A DNA stretch of 64,000 nt, taken from contig OZ037766.1 of NCBI GenBank assembly GCA_964035545.1, positions 27,848,673 through 27,912,672 on the forward strand, in the 5' to 3' direction. A model generated the notes under the pieces. It was not told the DNA's origin. It ran no database searches and saw only the letters and a list, made by a program, of their open reading frames with translations. The position numbers and the translations under genes are program-made. Of this stretch, positions 32,240 to 45,421 are shown in pieces. Source of the stretch: Bugula neritina (lineage: Eukaryota; Bryozoa; Gymnolaemata; Cheilostomatida; Bugulidae). Numbering within the stretch: the stretch's first letter is position 1; the number at the start of each line of letters is the position of its first letter.

Positions 32240-33520
32240 TTTTTAATTCCTCCTTTATTGACATGCAGATGGTTTATGCATATGACCACATGTATTATGG
32301 CTGTAATAAAATCAGCTCAAAACATTCTAACAACCAGACATGATAATAAAACAAAACAATATAATATCAAAATATTATTTTGATACTTCCTTCTCAGCTA
32401 CATAATCTTGATGGTAAAAGCACAAATATTCACATGGATAATTTAAACATAACAAACTTGGAGTGCAAGAGTTCACACTTGGTAGAAAGCAATGAAAAAC
32501 AGACTGGGAAATTGCTAAAACAGATGAATATACAACAAAATGATTACATTACAAATTCTCTTTGCATGTTCAGGTCAACCAATGAAATGTCAAATCTAAA
32601 TATTACCACTGTCATGCTGCAATTTTTCTAAAATGAATAAATAATTGGTTTGCCGTGTGGACTGTACCAGAATGACCTGCTTTTTGAAAAGTATTTTAAA
32701 GAGCAATGGAATTATTCTTCCTGACTCAAATCTCTTTTGTCAAACAAAACATCTACTGCAGAAATATTTAGGTTCAAAGATCAATGACATCTACATAGAT
32801 ATTATTCTCAGTAGACTGTGGGAATGATTTTAGTAAGAGAACAATAACATCTTTAGTCATCATGCAGTAACAAATAAATGCAATTGAAAGCGACAGCTGA
32901 AGGAGAGCATATAAGTTTATGAAAATGCAAGTTTTGAAAAGCAACCTAATTCTCTGTTCACAATTGCTTGACAATAAGATACAGTTTGCAACAGTTTTAT
33001 GTATGAAAATACAGAAGGGAAAGTATTTATATAAAGTGAACGAACATATATAGTTATACTATTCATTTACAGTTGGCTGTAGCTGTATATATAGTTGCAC
33101 TATTTACATAGAATTAATTTAGCTGCAGCTGTATTATTTATACAGAGTTGGCTGTAGCTGTATAGCTTAGTTTTTTAGAACAGAACTGTTGTCAGGTATA
33201 TCAATGATTGAATCATAATTTATACAAAATATAAAGTAGTTAGGTTCCTCTACCTAAATGAAAAATTTATAGCAAAAGTTAAATCTATTTATTTTATCTC
33301 ACTTGATGAGGACTTTGAGTTTTAGTGTTGATTAAGTTCTGATAACGTGAAATCAGAAGTTGAAAACAATTTGGCTGCATGCAGTAGCCTATATATATTG
33401 TTATAAAGATTAACTATAAGTGGAAGATTTCTAAACTTTCAACCAATGAAAGAAAATTATGCTATCATTGACTTATATTATCACTTGCCATTTTTTATCA
33501 AACAGACAAGTACGTCTTGC
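32240..33520. repeat. Segmental duplication, member 1 (3' flank of paralog C)
   Basis: Aligns by eye with about 56120-57530: shared agatggtttatgcatatgac, cattctaacaaccagacat, cttagctaca/ctcagctaca, gtcatcatgcagtaacaaat. Diverged, with many small indels and no conserved frame. It holds degenerate repeats of ttggctgtagctgtat at about 33070-33168. Confidence 0.7.
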
Positions 33521-33530
33521 CTCTATTTGT

Positions 33531-33563
<33 letters not shown>

Positions 33564-33588
33564 CATATATTATATATATATATAAGCT

Positions 33589-33860
<272 letters not shown>

Positions 33861-33993
33861 ATACTAGTACCGCAATAAAACATCTAATTAAATTGTTCTT
33901 TTCTTCAATAATACAATTGCTCATTATTATACACATAATAATTTGAGCACTTTTTCAACTGCTGTTTTTTTTTAAAAACTCACGCTGCAACTA

Positions 33994-33995
<2 letters not shown>

Positions 33996-34083
<88 letters not shown>
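33996..34083. repeat. (TA)n microsatellite
   Basis: TA dinucleotides with two short tacata/tgtata breaks. Confidence 0.9.
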
Positions 34084-34088
<5 letters not shown>

Positions 34089-34238
34089 CATACTACGCCT
34101 TTAATTTCTATGTTAGCTAGAATAAAATTTAGTGATTGCAGCCAAAATATATATATTGCAATTGTTAGACTAGAAGAGTCTAGGTACTCCTGTTTTTCCA
34201 CCACTTTATAACTTTTGTATTAGTTAAGCTTTGCAAGT

Positions 34239-34252
34239 TTTATTATTTTATT
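34239..34252 (-). terminator. Candidate polyadenylation signals for paralog C
   Basis: Two AATAAA hexamers on the minus strand (tttatt on plus at 34247-34252 and 34239-34244), about 250 nt past the stop codon. A homologous AATAAA is present at the matching place behind paralog D (about 42534-42540), which raises the likelihood. No downstream GU element was assessed. Confidence 0.35.
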
Positions 34253-34501
34253 ATGTATAAAAATAAATGTGAACTGCAAATTTAACTATAAATAAGACCA
34301 ATGTTTATAGAATGCGTTAAGAAGGCTCTCAAATATCATAAAATATGATCACCCAAACTCCGTACTTATATATAATTTTATATAATGACTATATTAAAAC
34401 TTTGCTTACATAGAAAGTGAAGGCATATAACATATTTTGTTGAGTTACATTGAAAAATGAATATTTAGTAAACATAGTCAGTCTAGCTTGTTGAGCTTCA
34501 T

Positions 34502-36959
34502 TTATCCATAACCCCTAAACATTAAAAAGTTGAAATAAGCTTGATATCGCCTCATCATACTCAGATATCTCTCTGCTTCTATAAAAGCTACAAAAATGTA
34601 GTAAAGAAGATTGGTAAATAATTGTAACACGTTTGTTTATAATAGTGTAGATGTGCATTATAGGCAGTAAAAATTATCAAGCACCAACTTGGATACATTG
34701 TAGTTGGCAAATACTATAAGAAGAATAACATAATCTATATATAGGGACATTGCACAATAGTGGTAAATGTTTAACACTTATAAAAGTATTAGTATAACCG
34801 ATGAGTCATGCTTAATAAAACTTAAACCCTCATTTTATAATTTATATTTTAAAACTTTTTTATATAAGGTTTTATTATGTAGCATTTTCCTTTATACCTG
34901 CAGCTACCATAACAGGCTTATCATTGAAGTGCATGTAACACCAAGTGTTTTTCGATGTTAGTTACAGAAAAATATGCAGCTGGTACCGTTTTATAAAGTT
35001 TCACTATGTCTATTATACATGTAGTATCTGTAAATACTTACTAAGGCATTTTCTTAAGGTAGGATAGTACACATAGCCAATGCAACAAACAATATTAGCT
35101 TCTGGACAGGAGTTGTCTTCTACAATAGTGATGTACTCCTCATAGTATTCTGTTGTTGTTCTAAAACAGGGGACACAAGTTGTTTTAGAAGTGAGTAGAT
35201 TTTAACATATACGTAGAAACTTTTTAGAAGTAATAGAATTGCAATTAGAAAGTCCCATGTCTATAGTTACTATTTTTTGCTATAACTACGATATTTTTCT
35301 GTAACTTACTATTTTCTCACATATGATACTGTAACTCATTTAATAGGTTGATGCACATTTTTGTGAGGTTTCACGGTACTGCACAGAATTAATAAAAGGT
35401 TAAGAATGGAAAACCGATATCTTTTCATGCAGCATCAATGCACCTTGGCTTCAAAGTTATCAATTCAAATCAAATAGAGTTTGAAAGTTTTTGAAAGTTC
35501 TATAAATAGATGAACGTTTAGTAGAGATAAATTTCGTTATGTGAATATATTAATTAACTTTATATCGTCAACTAAAACTGTCTAATCTATGCACCCATAA
35601 TTGTTTGACAATGTACAATGATAAAGTTTTACTGTAGTGTATGCCTGAAGAGCTTTTTAAAATATAGGGAGTAGCTTTGAATAGTGATACAGCTATAAAC
35701 TGCTGTTGCATTTGCCTAAAATAACTTGTTACTATGAGATACTAAAATAACCTTACACTGTTGTGTTGAAAGCAGGAAAATAAAAGGGAATGCATTGGAT
35801 ATGGCCTATAAGCCCACATACATAACGACCTCCTCTTTGTACGACTTTAGTTACTACTCTGGCTCGGACCTGTCAGCACAACACAGAATGAGCACAATAT
35901 TGTATTACAAATTACAAAAATGTATTATGCAGCCAAATAGAAATATTTGTATATGTATAAAGTTCTGGCAGGCTCATATTTGGTCATCAATCTTAAAATT
36001 TAATGCTTGTTTACCATGGTTATAACCACAGAGCTTATTATTAAGTTTTTTTCATTAATTCAGGAAACATCTAAAATTTTAACCTTTCCTTGTATATGTA
36101 AAATTTAATAATAGAACTTGTAAACTTAAAAAACTCACCACTTTCTTTATGCGTGTAATTGTAGTTGGAGTTGTGCTACAACAGGTATTAGGGTTGTCTC
36201 CTCCCTGGACTGATCTTTTCACTATTTCACCACCATTTTCTAACAAGTCCTAAATATATATCAAAAAGAAAATTAGTTTAAATCTTCCCTGAAAGCGCTT
36301 TGATTGTGATAATTTTTAATTGAAAGACAAAATTTATTGAGGTAGATGCAGTGATGAAAACATTTGAAAAAACCCATGTTTGTAAATAAAAAAATATTGT
36401 AATAGAAGTTATGTTCTTGAAAGAGAGTTTTAACCCAAAGCTCGTAAAGACAATGTTAAAAAAGTTAGGCTGTTTAACTTTCTCTGTTCATGCACCTATT
36501 TGAGTCTAACACAAAATAATTAAATATAGCAAAAGTTTTAACAAATTGCATTTCTCTATTTTTATAGAAAATTTCCAGTACACTAGTTACCACATACACT
36601 GTGTTCTTGTAATTGACGAAATTGCAGTTGATTTTATACACATTTATAATACGTGTACATTTTGATTTGCGGTGTATTTTTACATAGTGTTATTATATGT
36701 GAAATGCTATAATAAAATATATTGGAGACAATTCTAATTCACTCACCAGTGCATGGATGCATTCATCAATCATGCTTTGTCTTTCTTCAGCAGAGAGCAG
36801 TGACAAGGCATACCGAGCTCCTGCATCTAGCAGATTCTCCCCATCTTCAGGTACAGCTATGCTGTCATTAAAGTCTTGTCTGTGGAGAGAACCCGGTTGT
36901 GGGATACCTCTGACACCCACAGCAAGTACTAGCAAGGTGATGACAGCTATGAGCTCCAT
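34502..36959 (-). CDS. Paralog C: secreted nine-cysteine protein, second subfamily
   Basis: Spliced CDS, minus strand: 36959-36747, 36249-36139, 35869-35757, 35160-35042, 34587-34502; 642 nt, 213 aa, TAA stop. Signal peptide MELIAVITLLVLAVGVRG, then a pro-region with HRQDFNDSIAVPEDGENLL and SAEERQSMIDEC. The dibasic site is IVKRS (Lys82-Arg83). The fourth exon carries four extra codons relative to all other copies, so the spacing between the fifth and sixth Cys is 29 rather than 25. The fifth exon ends with CCIGYVYYPTLRKC. The C terminus (EAERYLSMMRRYQAYFNFLMF) is more hydrophobic than in A or B. The signal/pro exon is nearly identical to paralog D, while later exons diverge sharply. Confidence 0.87.
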
Positions 36960-37359
36960 GATCCGAACACCTGCAGTGGAATAAGAGAGTAGCAAAATCT
37001 TTGTTGTGTGTTAAGCTACAGAATTTATACACCAAAACAGGTCAAACAACAGGTAGTTCTATGTAAATATTATAACACACTATGCACGCAGATGCAACTC
37101 ATCAGATGTTAGACAACATACATATCTAAAGCATCATATAGACAACGTTGCTGTTAAATAAAATAACATTTTTTCATGCAAGTTTGTACCATATTTATAA
37201 TAATTATAAGAAAATAGTAAGTTTTAAAATAAAGTACTATGTACCTATATAGCAGCTTTCACAAGCTTTCAGCCTATAATATTGCTTTGATAGCTTGAGT
37301 GAAATGAAGGCTTTACACAGAAATTTAGACTACTAATAAAATTTCATATTTCTACTCAC

Positions 37360-37408
37360 TTCCTCCCAGTATGTAAAATGATCTTTGCCACTAGCTTTAG
37401 ATTATATA
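37360..37408 (-). promoter_or_regulatory. Paralog C TATA box and 5' UTR exon
   Basis: Minus-strand TATATAA at 37408-37402, then a short noncoding exon ending at 37360 with donor GGAA|GTGAGTAG. The following exon starts at 36970 after CCACTGCAG. Same architecture as the other copies. Confidence 0.62.
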
Positions 37409-37707
37409 GTCTTCAACACAGCCTAATAAAAATGCAACATGATTGCTGTAATCTCTCACACAAATAAAGTCATCAAAAAGCATGTTTGCCAACTTTTTCC
37501 TCCTCAATAATCATGTGAAAAACCGCAATAAACAATTTAAATAATGTGTAGGTTGATGAAAGATTATAACAGTATAAATAAAGTTATACTAATTAATGGT
37601 TAGTTGGCCAAGCGGTGTTTTAGTATTCAAGTTGAACATCGTGATCTCTATATGTTAGGTCAACCAATGTTTTTGAGATTATTATTTGTCACTCTGACAT
37701 TATTTAC

Positions 37708-37887
37708 AATTTTCAAGCTTGATGCTCAGACTTAGTATCTATGATCACATTGGCTTTAGATTTTGGTGTCAACTTTTCTGTTAGGCATGGCATGCTATAG
37801 CATGCCATGCCTAACAGAAAAGTTGACACCAAAATCTAAAGCCAATGTGATCATAGATACTAAGTCTGAGCATCAAGCTTGAAAATT
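37708..37887. repeat. Perfect 180-bp palindrome, no spacer
   Basis: The symmetry axis lies between 37797 and 37798 (catgcta|tagcatg). I matched all 90 base pairs outward to 37708/37887, and the symmetry stops at the c/c pair 37707/37888. No gene sequence is inside. Confidence 0.92.
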
Positions 37888-37899
37888 CACTAGTAATGA

Positions 37900-38390
37900 C
37901 ATCTCTATGACATTTTCTATTCATACTTCCATATCAGATAAAATCACTGCTGTTTCCATTTTTCATTCCTGTTTTTCTGTGTTTGTTGCATTGTCACCAT
38001 CCACATTCAGTTGAAACTAATATTTGGCCTCATATAGTATTATGACTTAATGCACACATTACACCTGCATGGTGATCTCTTCCACACAATATTACTCTTT
38101 TACTCTCTTCTATGTGTTTAAACCTGCATATAATGTATATAGCCTGGGTTCTAAAGAGAAAATTGTTTTGTTCTCTATCGCATCTTCTTAACTTATGTGT
38201 TAAGGATTGGTAGAAAACAATTTGTCACATGTTTCCTATCCTATTCTTTGTGTGTCAATACTGTTGTCAGTGTTTTTTATCAGAACTGTTTAATTATATA
38301 GTTGGCCTGATAAGTACATTAACTTAACGGTGATTAAAGAATATGCATGCATAGATAATATACAAAGAAAACGCAATATAATTTATGCTG
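37900..38390. other. Spacer between palindrome and TIR element
   Basis: No gene or recognised repeat. Confidence 0.5.
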
Positions 38391-38392
38391 TA

Positions 38393-39721
38393 GGGGTAAC
38401 GGGGGGGGGGGGGGGGGGGGGGGGGGCACAACGGTCATAGGGGTACAAAAAGCCGGCCAAATTGTGAGAGAACTTATTGACTTAGAGTTGTGATTTTTTT
38501 TTCATAAAAAGATATTGACATAATTATTCAGCCCTTGTAGTTTCAACACTTGCGGAATATACGTGTTGAAAAGGCGAGCAAAAAACTGTTTTTACCTACT
38601 TTTTGTAAATTTTTTAGGATGTCGTTAAAGCTTTATAACTTTTTACACTCAAAGGCAAGAAGCCTAGATTTTACTAATATTGTTGCCATTGCTTGTTTCT
38701 ACATCGCTTAACTAGTATAACAGCAAACTATGAAATAAATTTTCCTTGAGGCACATTTATTTTCAATTTGGCCACATGGGGCACAATGGACCACGCTGAT
38801 TATTGCACCCTGATCACTGTTATTAGTCTGTTTGCCCAAAAAGTTGGTTGAAATGTTACTAAAATCTATAGATATATAGCCATTTCTGACCTTTTTGTAA
38901 AGTATCAAAGACATCATGGTAAGACTACAAAACTACAAGTTGAAGCTCCCTAATATATACATCTTGTGAGGTTAAAGCTTTGCCATTTTATACATAATAC
39001 AAAACACTCTGCTGTTGCTACTTGCTACTAGTAGATAGCCATGATATTTATTATATATTACACCATCGAGGGAATATACATGTATTTGACTAAAATAAAT
39101 TGTGATTTGCTCATTTGCTCCCCCCTCTCCCTTCCGTACTCCAGTCATAAACTTCAGCCATGCACCTTAGCTACAGTTCATAGAAAAAAGTCGACTTGCA
39201 ATTTTGTAGTACATGTTGCTAAAGTTGTTTTTTGATTAACGTTCTTCTGAGGTGAAAATAACAGAACATTTTTAGTTTTAAATAGTAATGATAATGGCAC
39301 TGCAGAACCGAGTGAGGTGCGTTTGATTTTGCCTTCCTCTGCTATCCGTAGGGGCACCAACTGTACAGCTAAAACATGAATCTTGCTGTAGATCTGAAAG
39401 AGTATCTTTATTTATTTGTAATATTAAATAAATAAAGATCAGATGTAACAAAATATGCAAAATTTCAATATATTTGTTGTGTCCCACCCAGTGGCCCATT
39501 GTACCCCGGTACCGGGGCACAATGGGCCAATTTTTTCGCCATAAAAATTTCATTATTCTGAAAGTTGCAAGAGAGATAGAAACAAAAAACTGGTACCTGT
39601 AATAGACAACAGATGCAGCATTAAGACCAGAGATTATTGAATTAGTAACTTGAAAAACAGACAAATGAGAGCAACAAATGCAAAATTCGGCCCGTTGTGC
39701 CCCCCCCCCACCCGTTACCCC
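38393..39721. mobile_element. Non-autonomous DNA element with G-rich terminal inverted repeats, TA target site
   Basis: The left end is GGGGTAACGGG followed by a G run and GCACAACGG. The right end, reverse complemented, reads GGGGTAACGGGTGGGGGGGG and then GGCACAACGGG. Both ends abut TA (38391-38392 and 39722-39723), consistent with TA insertion as in Tc1/mariner-like elements. The interior has further gggcacaatggRcca motifs at 38778 and 39512. No transposase is recognisable; the 128-residue minus-strand frame at 39278-39664 shows no motif I know. The flanking TA is the sole target-site evidence. Confidence 0.65.
39492..39529. repeat. 38-bp near-perfect inverted repeat inside the element
   Basis: tggcccattgtaccccgg mirrors ccggggcacaatgggcca around a central GGTACC with one mismatched pair. 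It resembles two element ends joined head to head. Confidence 0.7.
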
Positions 39722-40519
39722 TATGGCACATTCTAAAAGATATTGCTACTCTTAGTATTTTAGTAACTTTACTTTAGTTGGAGTTTGTTTCATCTGCTTC
39801 TGGATATAACTGACATGTCTTATGCAAGCATTATGACAGTTCAAAGCTGATCGTCATCATCAATTCTCTTAGTTTCAGATTGACTGAACTATTAATTTAT
39901 AAATGTAAAAGATGATCTGATATATTTCAAACATTCGAGAGAAATTAAGATATATATTGTTATAACAACGTATACATACGCTAAATAGAAGCAAACTAGT
40001 TAAGGAATTTAAAATTGTTAATAAGAACATGTAGCCTAACATTTGCAATTATGAATGTATACTTTACAAAAGCCAAAGCTCATGATATTTATAATATTAA
40101 GCTGTATGTGTTTATTTATATTAACATAAATCAACATATTCCCTTCTTGCTTTAGTCTTTTCGACACGAGAAACAAGGTGAATTTTTATTTTGCTTTGCT
40201 TTATGAGAAGTGTTTTAAATATATTATAAAGCCAAACTTAATTGCACGACTCTATAGTTATATGTTAATGAATTTATTATTATTAATGCTTTGGCATAGC
40301 TCTAGAGTCTAGATTAAACAGTTAGTTTCTTCATTAAAATAAAATATTCATAACTGCCTACATAAAAGCTGTTTTTGTGAAAATGTGGTTAGCAAAATGC
40401 AAAATGATTTAAAACAATGTAAACAGTTAAACTGTTGTATGAACCTAATCATAAGTATATTTGGCATTTGCAAAATGAGTTGAGATGCATATAACATATC
40501 AGTTGTCATTCATTTCATC

Positions 40520-40960
40520 CATTCACTTTTGATACATCAGCTTTGAATTGGAGAAACACCAAATTGCAAATCATCAATTAATAAAATGTAAACAAATGAC
40601 AACATATGTGACCCACCACCACAAAACCAGGAACGTTTGTGAAATTGTGAAAATTGATTTGTATGTTCAATTATTGCTTTATATAAATGTGCCAAGTTCC
40701 TGGTTTTGTCAGTCGGGTCACATATTTAATTGATGATTAATATTGTTATTTATTTACTACAACCAAAGTGCAAAATTACAATCTGAATGTAGCCAGATGG
40801 TCATCTACTTAGTTGATTTGCCTTGTAAACTTAATCAACCACAACTGCATGGCTGGTGCTATACTCTCTTTTTCTGGTTTACATGCAACTTCCTTTTGTG
40901 GATAATTGATGAAATTTTCAATCATTTGACAAACTGCTTTTGGAGAGTTTTTTTCATGTT
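40520..40960. repeat. Segmental duplication between C and D, member 1
   Basis: Aligns with 47380-47720: caaattgcaaatcatcaatt against cgaaattgtaaatcatcaaa, ggtcatctacttagttgatt against ggccatctacttgctgattt, then tctggtttacatgcaacttcc. No supported gene; the small frames here are not shared between copies. Confidence 0.6.
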
Positions 40961-42533
40961 GCTTTGAAAAAATGATTTTTTTTTCTTAATGTATACGCTT
41001 CAAAAGAAATAATTTCCCTTATCAATAAGAATATATATCTGGCTGCAGTTACACACCTGCCAAAGTACAACTCTATAACAGAGAACACATTTCGCAATAT
41101 TAATTGATATATATATATATATTTGCTAGCTATCAAGAAGAAAAATTAATAAACGCTATCCATGATGCAATGACGATGTAGAAGTATATAAATGACATTG
41201 TTTTCAGAATTTATTTTAAAAAATCGATTTATTGGTGTAATACATATGTGATGAAATTCAATTTTATATGAAAAATTAAACAAAAGATCAAATTTTTTAT
41301 TTTGTTTTGAAAATGATTGAAGCAATAATTTCATCAGCTAATTTAACTTATATAGTCAGTTTTCTCAATGATAGCACTCATCAAAGGTTTTTAGTCTATT
41401 TAAGTAATGTGATTGTAAAATTAGAATAATGTTAACATTAAATTCAAGAGTAAAAGCTTTCTTACATTTAACATCATCAATGGTTTTGCTGCCAAAATAT
41501 ACAAATGTGCATGTAGACTGTCTGTGTTAGACTGGTTAATAGGTGTGTGATGGTGAACAGAAAGGACTTCATGATAAAATCTCTAATCTTACGTTATATA
41601 GTTGTAGCATGAGCATATGCCATTTCCTGTAAACATATGTGAGCAAAAGAATAACTGGTACCCATACTTGTGTACCACCGAAGACTACTCTACAAAACAA
41701 TTACTTTATGTTTAGCCCTAGTAGGTTATGTGTACCAGATCCGAAAGCATTCTCATGCCCAAGTATCTTTAAGGTTAAAAAGCATAACTAAAACAAGTTT
41801 AAACATTCTGCTAGAAATAATATCACAAAAATTAAATTAATATTTTGAACTTGTAACACCAGAACTACTATGTACTGCAGCTTGAGAGCTTCAAGGCTTT
41901 TAGATGCATGAATGGAGAGAAAAACTGAGAATCTAAAGTTCTCTAACCAATAATATAAATTTTGATAATAGAATTTCTATTTTTTATAAGTTGTTACATT
42001 AATTTTGCCTATTTAATAATATATGGCCTTAGAAAGTTGATGTGGCCCAATAGTTTTATGAGTATGTTCTTATCATATGCAATTATAGACAACAGCTTTT
42101 AAAAAGTAAATTCAGTATGACAAATGATCATATATGTTGGTTTTGAATTTATATAACGTAATTATATTAGCTGCTATACATATGAGCACACAGAGTTGGT
42201 CAACTAAAATTTATTTACCTTTCTAATCTTTGAATTATACATATTAATAGTTAAAAATTTAGCTCTCACACCGTATCTAGTATATAATTGTTATTGTGCA
42301 TTCACATATTATTATTATGTTATATCATGGTACAGAAAAAATTTCACTATAAGGACCAATTACTAAATCAATATTTATTGCATATAATATGCAATTTTTA
42401 TATTAGTCAATAAAACTTGAAATGAAAAACACCATTGCTTGGCAATTGTTAGTCATGGAGTGTACAACTTATACTTCTTTTTTTATTATACTTTGAAAAT
42501 TTTGTTTTAGTCAAGCTTTGCAAGTTTTTTACA

Positions 42534-42540
42534 TTTTATT
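42534..42540 (-). terminator. Candidate polyadenylation signal for paralog D
   Basis: AATAAAA on the minus strand about 300 nt past the D stop codon, in a segment aligning with the candidate signal behind C (shared context gcaagttttt on plus). Confidence 0.33.
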
Positions 42541-42836
42541 TTGAATAAAAACAGACATGACAACACATACAGGTCAAAATGTTGAATATAAATTTGTCTA
42601 TAAATGAGACTAATGTTAATAGAATGCACTAAAAATTCTCCTATCTTTCAAATATAACGTTATAAAAATATAGTTTAACTCAAAATATTCAATATTACAT
42701 TATACTATAATAGAAAATCCTTTTTAAAACATTGAAGGCATAATATAGTACAATATGTAATTTTTAATGATTTCTGTTGCATATTATTGACAAATGAACG
42801 TTTAGTAAACATAGTCAGCTTGTTGAGCTCTATAAT

Positions 42837-45421
42837 TCATCCAGAAATAAGCGAGGTAAAATAGAGAACATCTCGATATTCTCTCATTAAACTCAGGTGC
42901 CTCTCTGCTTCTATAAAAGCTACAAACACACAACAAAAGCATAACTGTATTAAATATTTATAATAACATGAATGCGTATTTGTTGATGCGATAAAAATGT
43001 GCATGAACAGAATGTGAGAGTTATCTGCTATTCAACCTAGCTAGAATTTAAAAGGAAAACCTCATAAAAAGCATCATGTTAAATAATGATGGAAAGATTC
43101 TTGGACATTTAGAGCAATAATTTTACCACATTAGGTTCCATATAATGAAACTAAACTGCTAATGTTTTATTGCTGTCTCCAAATTGGTTTTACGACATTT
43201 TATTGCATAGCTTTTTCTTAAACCCACAACTATCATATTATGTTTTCATTTTTAAAATGTATTTCATGACACCAAATAGTATTTTTTTAATAATGACTAC
43301 CAAAACTATATTGCTGTAGACATTGTTTTTTAAAAAAGAATAATTTGCTATCTATAATACATGTAGTAGCTATAATAAATACTTACTAAGGCATTGTCTT
43401 AAGGTAGGATAGTACACATAGCCACTGCAACAAACAATATTAGCTTCTGGGCAGGAGTTGTCTTCTATAATAGTGATGTACTCCTCATAGTACTCTGTTG
43501 TTGTGCTAAAACAGAAGACTCAAAATATTTTGTTTTACAAAGAGTATGCTTCAACATATTCCAAATTATGCGAGTATTTTTTCTTTTAACAAACTGCAAA
43601 TTTTATTTTATATTTTGTAAGTATAATTCTAACTATGCTATATTTGCAATCCTGTTATAGCTTCTGGTTATAGAGTGTTGGTTTTTCTTGAACCTGATAA
43701 ACTATATTTTGATTTGATGTTAAAGCTTTAGTAAATATATATTTATTACCCAAAGTTATTAGTTAATTTATAAATCAACTTAAACTCTCTAATGTAAAAC
43801 CTTATGATCGTTTAACAATGTACAATGGTTAAAGTTGTATCACTGTGTAGGACAGCCTAAGCTATAGCTGATTTAAAATAGCTATTAGGTTTGAATACTG
43901 TTAGATGAATACTGTTGCTTTTGCAGTAAATAATTATATGCAATAAAACAATCTTACATGGTTTCGGTAAATGGAGAAATGCATCTGAATGCGCCCATAA
44001 ACCCACATACATAACGACCTCCTCTTTGTACGACTTTAGTTACTATTCTGGCTCGAACCTGTCAGCACAACACATAGAGCACAATGTAGTATAACAAGTT
44101 GCAAAAATGTATAATGCAACCAAATAAAAGCATTTTTTGTGTATATAAAGCTTTGGCAGGTTCATATTTGGTCACCTCACTCGAAATGGTGCTGTTATAA
44201 TGAAAATTATAATCACAGATTGAGCTCATCAACAAGTTCTGTTATCAAAAAGCATTTGAAATTTCCACTAATATTTGTATGTAAAATGCAAAACTAAAAA
44301 CTGTAACTTTTAAAAAGCTCACCAATTTTCGTCTGCGTGTAATTGTAGTTGGAGTTGTGCTACAACAGAAATTAGAGTTGCCTCCACCCTGAACAGATCT
44401 TTTCACTATTTCACCACCATTTTCTAACAAGTCCTAAATATATATCAAGAAGAAAATGAAAACAATGCAAAACTACTTAAATGACAAACTATACATTTTC
44501 CCAAATCTCCACAGTGCTCACTGCTTATGAGTTTAAGTCAACAAAATTGAAAACACTCTTAGCTTCTACCAAAGGTAATCGTTTGAACTAAAAAATAAAC
44601 TTTGCTGTAATTGTTGCTACATCATCAGGTGATCAGTAATGGTGCAAGGTGCTATCATATGTATTATTGTAGCCAGTTTACATGTGTGCAGCACAACATT
44701 CTATGCTTACAATGTTTTCTAAGACAGTTTAGGTTCATGAAATACAGAGAAGCTGTTATTAGATGTTTCTCTTTTAATTTGGAAAAATACATCTAAATTT
44801 TCAAATAACATAATGAGAACACTTCTCATTATATTATTATTTGAAAATTTAGATGTATTTTTCCAAATGTCATAATCTAATGATATGGTTGATACTTTAA
44901 AGGACTCAAATCCTCTGTGATTACATATCCTGATATATCATGATATGCATGCATAACACAGATAAACTGCACTAGCTACTTGCATCACCATGCCACAATT
45001 CAGTCAAGATCGACACACAAAAAATCTTAATATATCTATACAAATACAGCAGAACTGATTTTAAAGAAAAGTTGCAGTTGACTTATTTTGCATAGATTTT
45101 GATTCTTTATATGCATATACACATTGTCATATGTAGTATATTTTATGCAGATCATATTATGAGAAATGCCATAATAAAATATATTTGAGGCAATTCTAGT
45201 TCACTTACCAGTGCATGGATGCATTCATCAATTATGCTTTGTCTTTCTTCAGCAGAGAGCAGTGACAAGGCATACCGAGCTCCTGCATCTAGCAGATTCT
45301 CCCCATCTTCAGGCACAGAAATGCTGTCATTAAAGTCTTGTCTGTGGAGAGAACCCGGTTGTGGGATACCTCTGACACCCACAGCAAGTACTAGCAAGGT
45401 GATGACAGCTATGAGATCCAT
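42837..45421 (-). CDS. Paralog D: secreted nine-cysteine protein, closest to C
   Basis: Spliced CDS, minus strand: 45421-45209, 44433-44323, 44058-43958, 43505-43387, 42919-42837; 627 nt, 208 aa, TGA stop. The signal/pro exon differs from C at only about five of 213 nt (three residues). The third exon reads ENGGEIVKRSVQ and then NFCC. The fourth exon starts like C (RARIVTKVVQRGGRYVCG) but then diverges and lacks the four extra codons. The fifth exon contains EYYEEY and CCSGYVYYPTLRQC. The C-terminal helix (EAERHLSLMREYRDVLYF) is closer in form to A and E than to C. All splice signals are canonical. Intron 1, between exons 2 and 3, contains a foldback sequence at 44777-44868. Confidence 0.87.
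44777..44868. repeat. Foldback inverted repeat in paralog D intron
   Basis: atttggaaaaatacatctaa (from 44777) is mirrored by ttagatgtatttttccaaat (to 44868). The arms are about 43-46 nt with a 3-nt loop (cac at 44820-44822) and one 3-nt offset (extra tta on the right). Confidence 0.8.

Noticed and set aside
36757-36984. 75-residue plus-strand frame, with a partner at 45219-45428
   Set aside because: Antisense shadow of the conserved signal/pro exons of C and D; its apparent conservation comes from the sense strand.
39278-39664. 128-residue frame inside the TIR element as a transposase
   Set aside because: No DDE/D or DNA-binding motif; too short; it spans the internal inverted repeat.
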